A stretch of 64,000 nucleotides of DNA from Leptospira perdikensis (GTDB lineage Bacteria > Spirochaetota > Leptospiria > Leptospirales > Leptospiraceae). The notes below the pieces were generated by a model. The model did not search any database and was not told where the DNA came from. It saw only the letters and a program-made list of their open reading frames with translations. Shown in pieces: positions 9,024 to 17,518 of this stretch. The stretch spans positions 992,001 through 1,056,000 of the forward strand of contig NZ_RQGA01000003.1 in NCBI RefSeq assembly GCF_004769575.1. Direction: 5' to 3'. Numbering within the stretch: the stretch's first letter is position 1; every line of letters starts with the position of its first letter. The position numbers and the translations under genes are program-made.

Positions 9024-10187
9024 ATGTTCCGTTCCTTATTATTCAGTACATTCCTTGTGACGGCAACCTTTGCCCAATCCTCTTCGGATCGGTTGGCTTT
9101 CGCTTTCCGTAGCCAGGCTTCCCTTGACCCACTTCGAATGATAGTTGTCGGTGAGGTTGTGGGAATTGAAAAAGCCAGTTATTACGAAGTGGATACTCTT
9201 TCCCAAGAATTAGAAGTGGATACTAGACCGGATACAGTAACCATCAAAGTGGCTGATCCCAAAGGTATTCGTGTGGGACAAATTTTGTATCTTTTAGAAA
9301 AGAACCAAGACCACAAAACATTCCGTGATGGAAATATTGTGGGTATGATAACTGTAAAATCAGTATACCAAACTACTTTTTTCGGATGGCAGGTTCGTGG
9401 AGAAGGATATTTACGACTCATTGAAGACCGTCCTGTAACGGCTGCAAGATTACTCGATACCACTAAATACGATGAAGCCTTTATGGCTAAAAAACAAGGG
9501 GATCATTATTTTGCAAAAGGGCAAATGGAAGAAGCACTTCGAATGTACAAACATTCTGTTTCTCTTGACCAAGGATCACCTGATTCTCATTATGCGCTTG
9601 GTAAAGCCCACTGGAAAGATGGAGAAGGGTATGTATCCACTGCTTTCGAATATTCGATGGCCTGGAAAAATAGAGAAAGATTCTCCAATGCCCAAGAAAG
9701 GCTGTTGTTCCTTGTTGATTATTTGCGTTTTTTGACTTTCTATTTTAAAGTAGAAGGGAAAGAAAACAAAAAACAATTAGATCTTATGCCACAAGTGGCA
9801 AAAGAAGCTCGTAATCTCTATCCAAAAAATTATGAAGTTTGGTTGTATAGTTTCGAAACTTCATTTTTAAATCTACTCCATTCGAACATGGCAGAAACCG
9901 GTGTTGATGGCAGAAAAAAAAGAGAAGAGTGGGCAGAACGTTCGGAAGAGTATTTAAAAAAAGCATATTCTTTGAGAAAGTCAGACTATTATCTGCATAA
10001 ATTGGCTTGTGAGTTTTATCATTTGAAATGGAAAGAAACTCGTGGTTCCACCAAAGAAACAGAATACAGAGATAAACTTGTTGAACATGGGAAATTGTTA
10101 CGCCTATATTATACAGGAGAAACAACTTTATCAGAAGATCTCTTAAATGCTATCCGCCTTGCAGAAAAACAATCCGGATCATTCTGA
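9024..10187 (+). CDS. exported TPR-containing protein of unknown function
   Basis: The 387-residue protein starts with a signal peptide cleaved near TFA/QSSSD. A beta-rich region (about 35-150) follows, with the feel of a FlgA/SAF-like or OB-like domain (VVGEVVGIEK, GIRVGQILYLLE). Then comes a helical TPR region (about 165-385) with repeats around DHYFAKGQMEEALRMYKHSVSLD and SDYYLHKLACEFYHLKW. It is probably a periplasmic scaffold. It converges with the PilZ gene on the minus strand; the two reading frames overlap by nine bases at their 3' ends. No terminator hairpin is visible in the overlap. Confidence 0.7.
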   Translation: MFRSLLFSTFLVTATFAQSSSDRLAFAFRSQASLDPLRMIVVGEVVGIEKASYYEVDTLSQELEVDTRPDTVTIKVADPKGIRVGQILYLLEKNQDHKTFRDGNIVGMITVKSVYQTTFFGWQVRGEGYLRLIEDRPVTAARLLDTTKYDEAFMAKKQGDHYFAKGQMEEALRMYKHSVSLDQGSPDSHYALGKAHWKDGEGYVSTAFEYSMAWKNRERFSNAQERLLFLVDYLRFLTFYFKVEGKENKKQLDLMPQVAKEARNLYPKNYEVWLYSFETSFLNLLHSNMAETGVDGRKKREEWAERSEEYLKKAYSLRKSDYYLHKLACEFYHLKWKETRGSTKETEYRDKLVEHGKLLRLYYTGETTLSEDLLNAIRLAEKQSGSF

Positions 10188-11468
10188 AAGGATTTTCATA
10201 CTCTTTTCGAATAAATAAGATTCTAAATACAACATATCATCTGGGGCAGAACTGAAGTAGTTTACCCCTAGGTGGTAATGGTCTCCTCGATCTAAAAATC
10301 GAATGATTTCCCCACGAATGATCATGGTTCGATCTTTACTTAAAGGGATAAACATTTTGATGATATTGTGTCGTTTTAAATATTGAAATAGCCGTTTATC
10401 GTAGATTTCGAACAAAAGTCCATCGAGAGAAATGTCGACAACCTTTGTTGTCGATTGCATGGTTTCGTAACTTCCATGTTGAATGGCAATTTTTGTAAAC
10501 ACGTAACTGATGATTTCGGCCAATTCAAAAATATAAACTGCTTGGTTTTGGGAGATGGTGAATCTTTCCATAGCTGTTGAATAAACTTTGATGTATCCGA
10601 CTACATCTTCATACAAACGAATGGGTGTAATGATATACGATACATAAAAATCGCGAGATTCATGTTTGCGCATTGATTCAAAAAAATCTAATGCAAAGTC
10701 TTCCCCAAATTCTTTGGACATTTCTTTATATTCGTTATGGTAATTGAAAAGCACCTCATCTTCTGGATCATGAATATAAGAGGTAATCCGGTTGCAGTCG
10801 GGAATATAAATTGATTTGGCAGTTCTTAAAACGGTTTTTTTGACAAAGTCATCATATTCATTTAATTTTTCATCAGGTTGGAAAAAACGAATTTCATAAT
10901 CTTTTGAAATTCGTTCGATAGCTTCGGTTAACATCACGTTGATGAGTTTGCTATCCGGCCTATCCTTTCGTACTTCTTTCATTAGGTGAGGGAATCGACT
11001 TTCCGCATAAAGGTTTTTTCCCACTTCTCGGGATCCACCTGTCAAACTTCGGAATAAGATGATAAAGTTCATAAACAAATCGTCTACAGGAATCCGTTTA
11101 TTTGTACGTAATTGATAGGACTGTAACTCGGTAGGCGTTTTGATGACCGTTCTTTCTTTTTGAATGTCAAGAATCACTACTTCAAATTGGTAGTTGATAT
11201 TCATAACTTCAAAACGCACCCGTGCGCGCCTTGATCCTTCTTCTACCAAATCCGGTATCATTAAGGTGACTGTATGGGATTCAATTTCTTCGACAGCAGC
11301 TACTAAAGTATTTTCTTCATAGATAAATTCAAATTCTCTGTTATCGGCCTTAAGGTAGTAAAAGAGGTGTTTGACTATGTTCACATCTGACCCAATGATG
11401 GTTTCTTCAAATAACGATTCTAAAATCGTTATGAGTTCCTGCATCGAATCTGTTCTGCCGATCGCCAT
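10179..11468 (-). CDS. PilZ-type c-di-GMP receptor with a large domain inserted between its two motifs
   Basis: The 429-residue protein is likely cytoplasmic. Residues 1-115 form a YcgR-N-like beta region. An RxxxR motif sits at residues 121-125 (RTNKR), and the second PilZ motif DxSxxG is at 345-350 (DISLDG). The C-terminal strands continue (RGEIIRF, HYHLGVNYF). In ordinary PilZ domains the two motifs are about 20-30 residues apart; here about 220 residues intervene. The inserted part (about 160-335) has the alternating helix/strand look of a GAF domain (KSIYIPDCNRI, YIITPIRLYEDVVGYIKVY). I infer a c-di-GMP sensor with a second ligand-sensing module. It resembles proteins annotated DUF1577 in Leptospira, but that is from memory. 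Confidence 0.72.
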   Translation of the reverse strand: MAIGRTDSMQELITILESLFEETIIGSDVNIVKHLFYYLKADNREFEFIYEENTLVAAVEEIESHTVTLMIPDLVEEGSRRARVRFEVMNINYQFEVVILDIQKERTVIKTPTELQSYQLRTNKRIPVDDLFMNFIILFRSLTGGSREVGKNLYAESRFPHLMKEVRKDRPDSKLINVMLTEAIERISKDYEIRFFQPDEKLNEYDDFVKKTVLRTAKSIYIPDCNRITSYIHDPEDEVLFNYHNEYKEMSKEFGEDFALDFFESMRKHESRDFYVSYIITPIRLYEDVVGYIKVYSTAMERFTISQNQAVYIFELAEIISYVFTKIAIQHGSYETMQSTTKVVDISLDGLLFEIYDKRLFQYLKRHNIIKMFIPLSKDRTMIIRGEIIRFLDRGDHYHLGVNYFSSAPDDMLYLESYLFEKSMKILSE

Positions 11469-11560
11469 ACTAAAATTATCGATTTTCTAGGGGTGAAAAT
11501 CGATTTTATCGTCAGGAAAAAACGCTAGGAAACGACAGAATTCGCCGAAATGGGAAGTAT

Positions 11561-12088
11561 ATGGAACTCACTCTCCCAAAACATGTAAATCCTGAACTTA
11601 TGCCAATGATCCGCCAAGGACTTCTCAGTCCGGAGAAATTAGCCGTCCTGACTGAATTGCATACCATTGTGGAACGATTTGCCGGTTCCTTATATACCGA
11701 TGAAGAAACTCAAAAGAAAATTTTGGAGAAAACGGGATCTATACCGGACCTCATCACTTGGGGGGATTACTTCCAAACGGAAGTTGCATCACGTTATTTT
11801 TTAGAGTCTGAAGAGTCATTGAAGAGAATTGTTGATACCATTCGTTTTGATCTCATTTCTGCTCATTTGATTTTTAGCGGAAAACCGGATCATTACAAAG
11901 ATAAAATTCGAGCAGAGGTTCTTGTGAGTAAGGGGATCGACGCTTCCCTTCCCAATCAAAATTTAGAAACCCAACACCTAGAAATTCTACTCAACTACTT
12001 TGAAAATATGGAGATCGGGAACAAACCTTTATCTTTACAAGATAAAGCCTGGTACGAATCCTTTCAGATAGATGAAATCGCGATTTGA
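11561..12088 (+). CDS. hypothetical protein, 175 aa
   Basis: I do not recognise this family. The protein is soluble, acidic and mostly helical, with no signal peptide or TM segment. It overlaps the downstream crotonase gene by 17 bases, so the two are probably translationally coupled. It may be an accessory protein of the crotonase or simply an operon partner. The upstream gap of about 92 bases to the divergent PilZ gene must hold promoters for both. Confidence 0.65.
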   Translation: MELTLPKHVNPELMPMIRQGLLSPEKLAVLTELHTIVERFAGSLYTDEETQKKILEKTGSIPDLITWGDYFQTEVASRYFLESEESLKRIVDTIRFDLISAHLIFSGKPDHYKDKIRAEVLVSKGIDASLPNQNLETQHLEILLNYFENMEIGNKPLSLQDKAWYESFQIDEIAI

Positions 12089-12890
12089 ATCCAAAGAGTA
12101 TGAATTCCTAGAAATTGAATCCCGTGAAACCGAAGATGGAAAAATTGTTTCCATCTTCTTAAACAATCCCACTTCTCGCAATTCCATGACTTGGAAAATG
12201 GGGGAAGAGTTCGCAGACCTAATTCATTCCATTAAAAAAGAAAAAGTGTTACCGCGGGCCGTGATTGTCTCCGGGCGAAACGATGTGTTTTGTGCTGGTG
12301 GCGATTTGAATTTATTACGTTCCTTTTCTGAAAAATCATTCTCACAAAACAGACGTGATATGAGAAAATTCTACGGTTTCTTTTTGTCCGTTCGTAAACT
12401 TCCTGTTCCTGTGATTGCTGCTGTAAATGGACATGCCATTGGTGCTGGTCTTTCTTTAACCTTTGGTTGTGACTTGCGGATTTTTGCAGATGAAGGTAAG
12501 TATTCTTTTAATTTTGTCAGGCTAGGGATTCATCCTGGTATGGGTTCTAGTTTTCTTTCGCCTGAACTACTCGGAAAAAGTTTGGGTGGAAGGTTATTAC
12601 TCACAGGGGAAACCTTTGATGGTAAATTTGCAAAAACTTGTGGACTTGCCCTTGACAGTGTTCCCAAAACAGAAGTGTATTCACGCGCCATGGAACTTGC
12701 TTTGTCGTTATCGAAAGCGGCACCTCTCGCCTTGCAAGAGTTAAAGAAGAATTTATATTCTTGGAAACAGCTCGATAGCGCTTTAAAAAAAGAAGCAGAA
12801 TCTCAAGCGCGGAACTTTATTTCGGACGACTTTAAGGAGACGATAAAAAGTATCTTAGAAAAGCGGGAACCTAAGTTTACCGGCAAATAA
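12072..12890 (+). CDS. crotonase (enoyl-CoA hydratase/isomerase) family protein
   Basis: The 272-residue protein has both oxyanion-hole motifs of the crotonase fold: FCAGGDL and AVNGHAIGAGLSL, then GCDLRIFAD and LGIHPGMGSS. Family members act on acyl-CoA thioesters in the cytoplasm. By hand alignment to rat enoyl-CoA hydratase, the two catalytic glutamates (Glu144 and Glu164) fall on Ser and on a hydrophobic residue. A true hydratase activity is therefore doubtful; an isomerase, hydrolase or other crotonase chemistry is more likely. The ATG at 12072 lies inside the end of the preceding gene. An inverted repeat at 12892-12914 follows the stop at once. Confidence 0.85.
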   Translation: MKSRFESKEYEFLEIESRETEDGKIVSIFLNNPTSRNSMTWKMGEEFADLIHSIKKEKVLPRAVIVSGRNDVFCAGGDLNLLRSFSEKSFSQNRRDMRKFYGFFLSVRKLPVPVIAAVNGHAIGAGLSLTFGCDLRIFADEGKYSFNFVRLGIHPGMGSSFLSPELLGKSLGGRLLLTGETFDGKFAKTCGLALDSVPKTEVYSRAMELALSLSKAAPLALQELKKNLYSWKQLDSALKKEAESQARNFISDDFKETIKSILEKREPKFTGK

Positions 12891-12891
12891 A

Positions 12892-12914
12892 AAATTTAGA
12901 AGGTTTCTAAATTT
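12892..12914. promoter_or_regulatory. 10-bp inverted repeat upstream of the FNR-like regulator gene
   Basis: Arms AAATTTAGAA and TTCTAAATTT are perfect, with a GGT centre. It begins just after the crotonase stop and ends 43 bases before the regulator ATG. No T-run follows on the plus strand, so an operator (possibly autoregulatory) is as likely as a weak terminator. Confidence 0.45.
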
Positions 12915-12957
12915 ATGACTCGACAAGGGTTTTTTAAGAGGTTACACCAAAACTAAA

Positions 12958-13656
12958 ATGGCGGATCTTCCACTCAATCCTGATTGTTTTGCATGTGATT
13001 ATAAGAATCACAATGTGCTCCATTGTGCTGCACATGAGACTATTGAAAGAATCAATGCAGGTAAGGACTTCACTGCGTTTCCGAGAGGAAAACATCTAGT
13101 TACTGCTGGTGTGAAAGCTGACGGTTTTTTCTTCATCAAAACGGGATTGGTTCGAAGTTATGTCCAACTCGCAAGTGGTAAGGAACAAACCTTACGACTG
13201 AGTGGGCCTGGAGATTGGGTAGGATTTCGGGATTGTATCTCTGATTCGATTTCCCATCACAACGTAGTCGCGGTGGAAGATACCCATGCTTGTTATATCA
13301 CGGGAGCTCTCATTGAGGCTCTTGTGAAGGATGATATCAATTTCCAAAAAGAAGTCTTTCGGCAGATGGCCAAGGAATGGCAGGAAATGGAAGAACATGT
13401 GGTTTCTTTGGGAACCAAACAGGTTCATGAAAAATTAGCAGAAATTCTCATCGTTTTGGACAATGCACAAGGGCGTAAAAATCAAGTGGAACTCAAGGTC
13501 ACAAGGGATGTGCTCGCCACTTTTATTGGCACCAAAACAGAAACCCTGGTTCGTGCTCTTTCTGACCTAAAAGCCCGGGAATTCATTTCGGTGGACAAAA
13601 ACCGCATTGATATTCTGAACAGAGAAGCCTTGTTTTCTCTCTCAAAAATCGCCTAA
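12958..13656 (+). CDS. Crp/Fnr-family transcription regulator with FNR-like cysteines
   Basis: The 232-residue protein has an N-terminal cyclic-nucleotide-binding-fold domain (about 30-140) with GxFFFIKTGLVRSY and GPGDWVGF. A long dimer helix (about 120-160) and a Crp-type winged helix (LATFIGTKTETLVRALSDLKA) follow. Cys10, Cys13 and Cys23 cluster at the N-terminus. Cys112 aligns with the central Cys122 of E. coli FNR, so the protein could hold an oxygen-sensitive [4Fe-4S] cluster. The spacing Cys-x2-Cys-x9-Cys is longer than in E. coli FNR. The residues for cAMP binding are not obvious. Targets are unknown; anaerobic or redox control is inferred. Confidence 0.85.
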   Translation: MADLPLNPDCFACDYKNHNVLHCAAHETIERINAGKDFTAFPRGKHLVTAGVKADGFFFIKTGLVRSYVQLASGKEQTLRLSGPGDWVGFRDCISDSISHHNVVAVEDTHACYITGALIEALVKDDINFQKEVFRQMAKEWQEMEEHVVSLGTKQVHEKLAEILIVLDNAQGRKNQVELKVTRDVLATFIGTKTETLVRALSDLKAREFISVDKNRIDILNREALFSLSKIA

Positions 13657-13684
13657 ATTTTTTCCCCAAACTATTAAGCCCCTG

Positions 13685-13700
13685 CATCGGAATTCCGATG
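13685..13700. repeat. perfect 16-bp palindrome CATCGGAATTCCGATG
   Basis: It lies 28 bases after the regulator stop and about 137 bases before the rhomboid ATG. There is no T-run. It could be an operator for the rhomboid gene or a 3' hairpin of the regulator mRNA. Confidence 0.4.
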
Positions 13701-13837
13701 GTAGAAATGATTGATAATCAAGGTAGGGTCTGTTGCCTGATTTTACCTTAAGTCACTCCCGGGGGGCATTCCGAAAGGATTCCCCCTTTTTTTATTTCCC
13801 TTGTTTCTTTCCAAGCTGTCTAAATTCTGGAAGTTAC

Positions 13838-14785
13838 ATGAGTAGAAATCGAAGCCAGGGTCCAAGTTTATTTGGGAATCCCATCCTTCATCCCCTGAAT
13901 GTAATTCTCATCATCAATTGTCTTATTTTTTTCCTCCAATACTTTGCTAACCAACAGTTGATTTATCGATTTGGTTTAACACCTGACTTTGTGTTAAGCG
14001 GTGCTGTTTGGCAAGTATTCACTTACGGCTTTTTACATGCGGTAGAACTCATTCCATTTCATTTACTAGTGAATATGTATGGTATGTACATGTTAGGAAC
14101 AAACATCATTCCTATCATTGGAAAAACTAAATTTACTATTTTGTATTTTTTATCTCAAATTGGCGCTGGAATTTTTGTGGTTTTGTCTGCGTATTTGAAT
14201 TATGTGTTAGGTGGGAATGTTCCATTTTTGGAATCTATGACCACACAAACCATTGGCGCTTCGGGCGCTCTTTTTGGTCTCCTCGCTCTCTTTGGTATTT
14301 TTTATCCTAATGCGGAACTACTTTTATTTATTTTTCCAGTAAAAGCGAAAAATGCCGTTTGGGTTTCTCTTGTGATTGGGTATTTGATTTCTCAATTTGG
14401 CAATGGGGCAATTTCCAATACCTGCCATTTGGGCGGAGCACTCACGGCCTTACTTCTTTATCAACTATTTCAAAGACAAATCAAACCGGGAAACTTACCT
14501 TACATTCCAGGAATGGAATGGGAGGGACCTCGTGAATCGAAACCTCAATCTAAAGCCAAGCCGGTAGTGGTTGAAGATCTTTTTCTCGACCAGAAAAAGT
14601 ACAATGAAAACGTACTGGGTCAGATTCATTCTAAAAAAGACAAAACTTCGGTAATAAATTATTTACAAGGATTGCAGGTGGCAAACGCCAATATTTGCCC
14701 TCCTCCTACGTATAACACCGAGGATCCGATTTGTTTGCGTTGTGAATGGTTGGCAAATTGCGCGCTTCGTAAGGCAAAAGAATAA
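13838..14785 (+). CDS. rhomboid-family intramembrane serine protease with Cys-rich tail
   Basis: The start chosen is the ATG at 13838 (GGAAG upstream). A longer frame from a TTG at 13733 gives an odd Phe/Pro-rich leader. The 315-residue protein has six or so TM segments. It has the rhomboid motifs HLLVNMYGMYMLG (loop/TM2), GASGALFG (Ser nucleophile) and CHLGGALTALL (catalytic His). It would cleave TM substrates within the inner membrane. After the TM core comes a cytoplasmic extension of about 90 residues ending in a C-x11-C-x2-C-x5-C pattern, which looks like a small metal-binding site. That tail is unusual and may recruit partners or sense redox state. Confidence 0.88.
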   Translation: MSRNRSQGPSLFGNPILHPLNVILIINCLIFFLQYFANQQLIYRFGLTPDFVLSGAVWQVFTYGFLHAVELIPFHLLVNMYGMYMLGTNIIPIIGKTKFTILYFLSQIGAGIFVVLSAYLNYVLGGNVPFLESMTTQTIGASGALFGLLALFGIFYPNAELLLFIFPVKAKNAVWVSLVIGYLISQFGNGAISNTCHLGGALTALLLYQLFQRQIKPGNLPYIPGMEWEGPRESKPQSKAKPVVVEDLFLDQKKYNENVLGQIHSKKDKTSVINYLQGLQVANANICPPPTYNTEDPICLRCEWLANCALRKAKE

Positions 14786-14834
14786 ATTTTCGTCTAATTC
14801 CTTGACAGTCTCTTTAGATGGGGATAATGAAACC

Positions 14835-15302
14835 ATGCCTGTAGAAAAAAAATCCTCGGTAGATGAGGTTTTGAAACGCGAAAAATTATCAAAAGAATTC
14901 GAAAAAGAAAAACGTAATTCCGAGCAAAAAGCAATCGAACAAGCAGCTGCTAAATTGTCCGCACAGAGCCCAGAAACCACGGATAATGCCAAAACTTCTA
15001 AATTCATTACCAATATCGACATTGCCTTTTCACAGGCAAAAACAGACCTACGTTTTTACTTTTTAAATGATGGAACCTATGCAGATGACTTCAAAAAAAT
15101 GTTCCAAGAGAATGAATCTTTATTCAAACGTTACGGAATCACGAGCCAAAAGTATTTGGAATACATTCGTGAGTCTTTTGATCGGTATAAAAAAATTCAC
15201 GATATGATGCCCCTCGATCCGATGAAACCCAAACACTTTCAATATGTAGAAGACTCTATTTTAGAACTGATCCGGATGTTCAACCAACGGTTTGGGAAGT
15301 AA
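14835..15302 (+). CDS. hypothetical coiled-coil protein, 155 aa
   Basis: The start is taken as the ATG at 14835 (GGGGA upstream) because the longer frame overlaps the rhomboid gene. The N-terminal third is highly charged and helical (EVLKREKLSKEFEKEKRNSEQKAIEQAA), a likely coiled coil. The C-terminal half is helical with aromatic residues (DLRFYFLNDGTYADDFKKMF). There is no signal peptide. I do not recognise a family. It is 49 bases after the rhomboid stop and probably in the same transcript. Confidence 0.6.
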   Translation: MPVEKKSSVDEVLKREKLSKEFEKEKRNSEQKAIEQAAAKLSAQSPETTDNAKTSKFITNIDIAFSQAKTDLRFYFLNDGTYADDFKKMFQENESLFKRYGITSQKYLEYIRESFDRYKKIHDMMPLDPMKPKHFQYVEDSILELIRMFNQRFGK

Positions 15303-15398
15303 AACCCCCTTGGACGGCCCAAGTAAAAAATCATAGGATTTCCCTAAAACTTGAGAAGAATTTAGCTGTCAGTTGTTGGTTTCCATAGAGGGACTTCA

Positions 15399-15509
15399 TT
15401 GAAGGAACATTGGAAACGCATTCTTATTTTTTCGATCATTGCTATGGTTTATTTTTTCTGGGTTTTCATCGGGTATGATTTGGCGGGGGTTCTTAGCCTC
15501 GCATCTTAA
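15399..15509 (+). CDS. possible small single-TM membrane protein, 36 aa
   Basis: This short frame starts with TTG preceded by a strong AGAGGGA ribosome site. It encodes a positively charged start (KEHWKR) followed by one hydrophobic helix ([23 protein letters not shown]). It ends 56 bases before hisB. The charge pattern and ribosome site make it credible, but there is no homology support. Confidence 0.35.
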   Translation: MKEHWKRILIFSIIAMVYFFWVFIGYDLAGVLSLAS

Positions 15510-15565
15510 AACCTCGCCCACATTCTCTCTTGACACCTGGGTTTTCTACCAAACATGCTAGGAAT

Positions 15566-16147
15566 ATGGTGGAATCAAGAAAGACATCCGAAACAGACAT
15601 CCGGCTCGACCTAAACGTCCGAGGAACCGGGGTCTACCAGTTTGATACAGAAATCCCGTTTTTTGAGCACATGCTCTCTCATATCTCCAAACACGGTCTC
15701 ATTGATATGGACCTCAAACTCCGAGGTGACATTGGGATCGATTGCCACCATTCGGTGGAAGACACTGCCATCCTTATGGGACAAATGATCCACACCCAAC
15801 TCGGTGATAAAAAAGGAATCTTTCGTTATGGTCACTTTACTTTGCCTATGGATGAAGTTCTGACAACTGTTGCTGTGGATTTAGGGGGAAGGTTTTATTT
15901 CAAATACTCTGGTCCTCCTATAGACGGAAAATTTGGAATTTACGACGCGGAACTATCACTCGAGTTCCTTCAAAAATTTGCTCTGAATGCCAAAATGAAC
16001 TTACATGTAATGGTGCACTATGGTGAGAACCGCCACCACATCCACGAATCGATTTTTAAGGGACTCGGTAAAGCTCTTCGTCAAGCGATTGCTATCGATT
16101 CACTTGCAAAAGATCAAATTCCTTCTACTAAAGGAATGCTCGAGTGA
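15566..16147 (+). CDS. hisB: imidazoleglycerol-phosphate dehydratase
   Basis: HisB converts D-erythro-imidazole-glycerol-phosphate to imidazole-acetol-phosphate, step six of histidine synthesis. The 193-residue protein shows the metal-binding hallmark [22 protein letters not shown] near the middle and [18 protein letters not shown] near the C-terminus. This is the dehydratase alone, without the phosphatase domain fused in enterobacteria. The ATG at 15566 follows AGGA closely; the frame is open to a TTG at 15530. Its last four bases overlap the GTG of hisH. Confidence 0.95.
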   Translation: MVESRKTSETDIRLDLNVRGTGVYQFDTEIPFFEHMLSHISKHGLIDMDLKLRGDIGIDCHHSVEDTAILMGQMIHTQLGDKKGIFRYGHFTLPMDEVLTTVAVDLGGRFYFKYSGPPIDGKFGIYDAELSLEFLQKFALNAKMNLHVMVHYGENRHHIHESIFKGLGKALRQAIAIDSLAKDQIPSTKGMLE

Positions 16148-16770
16148 TTGCAGTTTTAGATTTTGGAATGGGGAATATCCATTCCTTACTCAAAGCAGTT
16201 TCTTTGTACACAAATGACTTTCAATTCACCAGTGATCTAGAAGTAGTCAAAAAAGCAGACAAAATCATTTTACCTGGTGATGGACATTTTGACAAAGCCA
16301 TGCAGAATTTAAATGAAGCAGGATTCTCTTCTGTTTTGAAAGAACATGTGGCTGCAAAAAAATCATTACTTGGAATTTGTATCGGTTATCAAGTGTTATT
16401 TGAAGATTCTGATGAAACTTCCAAAACGGGAACTACAATTCCCGGTCTTGGTCTGATTCGTGGAAAAATAAGAAAGTTTGAAGGGAAACAAAACCTCAAA
16501 GTTCCTCATATGGGATGGAACAAACTTTTTGATATCAAGGCCAAAAATACAAAATTACTCAAAGGGATTCCCAATGAATCCTTTATGTATTTTATTCACT
16601 CTTACAGACCCGTTGGTGTCGACCGATTGGATATTACAGCTAACTGCCATTATTACGGAGAATCATTTCCTGCTGTTGTGGAAAAAGAGACTGTATTTGG
16701 AACACAGTTCCATCCTGAAAAATCAGATAAAACAGGACTTGGAATCCTGAAAAACTTTATAGAACTTTAA
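16144..16770 (+). CDS. hisH: imidazole glycerol phosphate synthase, glutaminase subunit
   Basis: HisH releases ammonia from glutamine and channels it to HisF for ring closure. The 208-residue class I amidotransferase has the oxyanion/nucleophile motif GICIGYQ with catalytic Cys, and the His/Glu pair in FHPEKS. The start is GTG overlapping the hisB stop (GTGA), which indicates coupling. The partner hisF is not in this cluster, so it must be elsewhere in the genome. Confidence 0.95.
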   Translation: MIAVLDFGMGNIHSLLKAVSLYTNDFQFTSDLEVVKKADKIILPGDGHFDKAMQNLNEAGFSSVLKEHVAAKKSLLGICIGYQVLFEDSDETSKTGTTIPGLGLIRGKIRKFEGKQNLKVPHMGWNKLFDIKAKNTKLLKGIPNESFMYFIHSYRPVGVDRLDITANCHYYGESFPAVVEKETVFGTQFHPEKSDKTGLGILKNFIEL

Positions 16771-16771
16771 C

Positions 16772-17518
16772 ATGTTAGTATTACCTGCAATTGATCTTTT
16801 AGACAACGAAGCTGTACGTTTACTCCAAGGGGATTATTCCAAAAAAACTGTTTATTCTTCTGAACCGGAGAAGATGATCCAAGTGTTCGAAGAACAAGGT
16901 GCCACTCTCATCCACATTGTGGATTTAAATGCAGCCAAAACAGGAAAGTCTGAAAATGAAAAGGCCATTCGGAAAATCAAAGATAAATGCTCTGTAGAAT
17001 TAGAGTTAGGTGGCGGGATTCGCTCTTTGGAAAATATGAAATTCTATGATGGGCTCGGGGTGTCTCGGTTTATTTTAGGAACTGTTGCCGTCGAAGATCC
17101 ATCGGTTGTGGAAAAGGGGCTTAAAAGTTACGGCCCCGATCGGATTGTGGTTGGCGTGGATGCCAAAGATGGTTATGTTCGCACCAAAGGTTGGGAAACC
17201 AATTCCGGAATCAAATACACTGAATTTTTAAAATCAATGTATGGGATGGGCATTCGCCATGTGATTTTTACCGACATTTCTAAAGATGGGATGATGGCAG
17301 GACCAAACACGAAAGCTTATGTGGAGTTGTTATCCCTATTTCCGGATTTACAACTTGTGGCTTCGGGTGGGGTCTCTTCGATCCAAGATTTAGTGGATTT
17401 GTATGACTCCTCAAAAGGAAAACTTTTTGGAGCCATTACCGGAAAAGCAATTTATGAAGGAAAATTGGACCTAAAAGAGAGTATCAGGATTCTAAGTAAG
17501 AAGAGGAATGAAAATTGA
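16772..17518 (+). CDS. hisA: ProFAR isomerase (phosphoribosylformimino-AICAR-P isomerase)
   Basis: HisA carries out the Amadori rearrangement of ProFAR to PRFAR. The 248-residue TIM barrel has the N-terminal general acid/base Asp in LPAIDLLD. The phosphate-binding loops are ELGGGIRS, VGVDAKDG and ASGGVSS. The second catalytic Asp lies in FTDISKDG. The gene begins two bases after hisH and ends overlapping the next ATG (TGATG), so hisB-hisH-hisA and the VKOR fusion form one unit. Confidence 0.95.
   Translation: MLVLPAIDLLDNEAVRLLQGDYSKKTVYSSEPEKMIQVFEEQGATLIHIVDLNAAKTGKSENEKAIRKIKDKCSVELELGGGIRSLENMKFYDGLGVSRFILGTVAVEDPSVVEKGLKSYGPDRIVVGVDAKDGYVRTKGWETNSGIKYTEFLKSMYGMGIRHVIFTDISKDGMMAGPNTKAYVELLSLFPDLQLVASGGVSSIQDLVDLYDSSKGKLFGAITGKAIYEGKLDLKESIRILSKKRNEN

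Noticed and set aside
13711..13721. TTGATAATCAA as an FNR binding site next to the FNR-like gene
   Set aside because: The half-sites TTGAT and ATCAA are separated by one base instead of four, so it does not match the FNR consensus.
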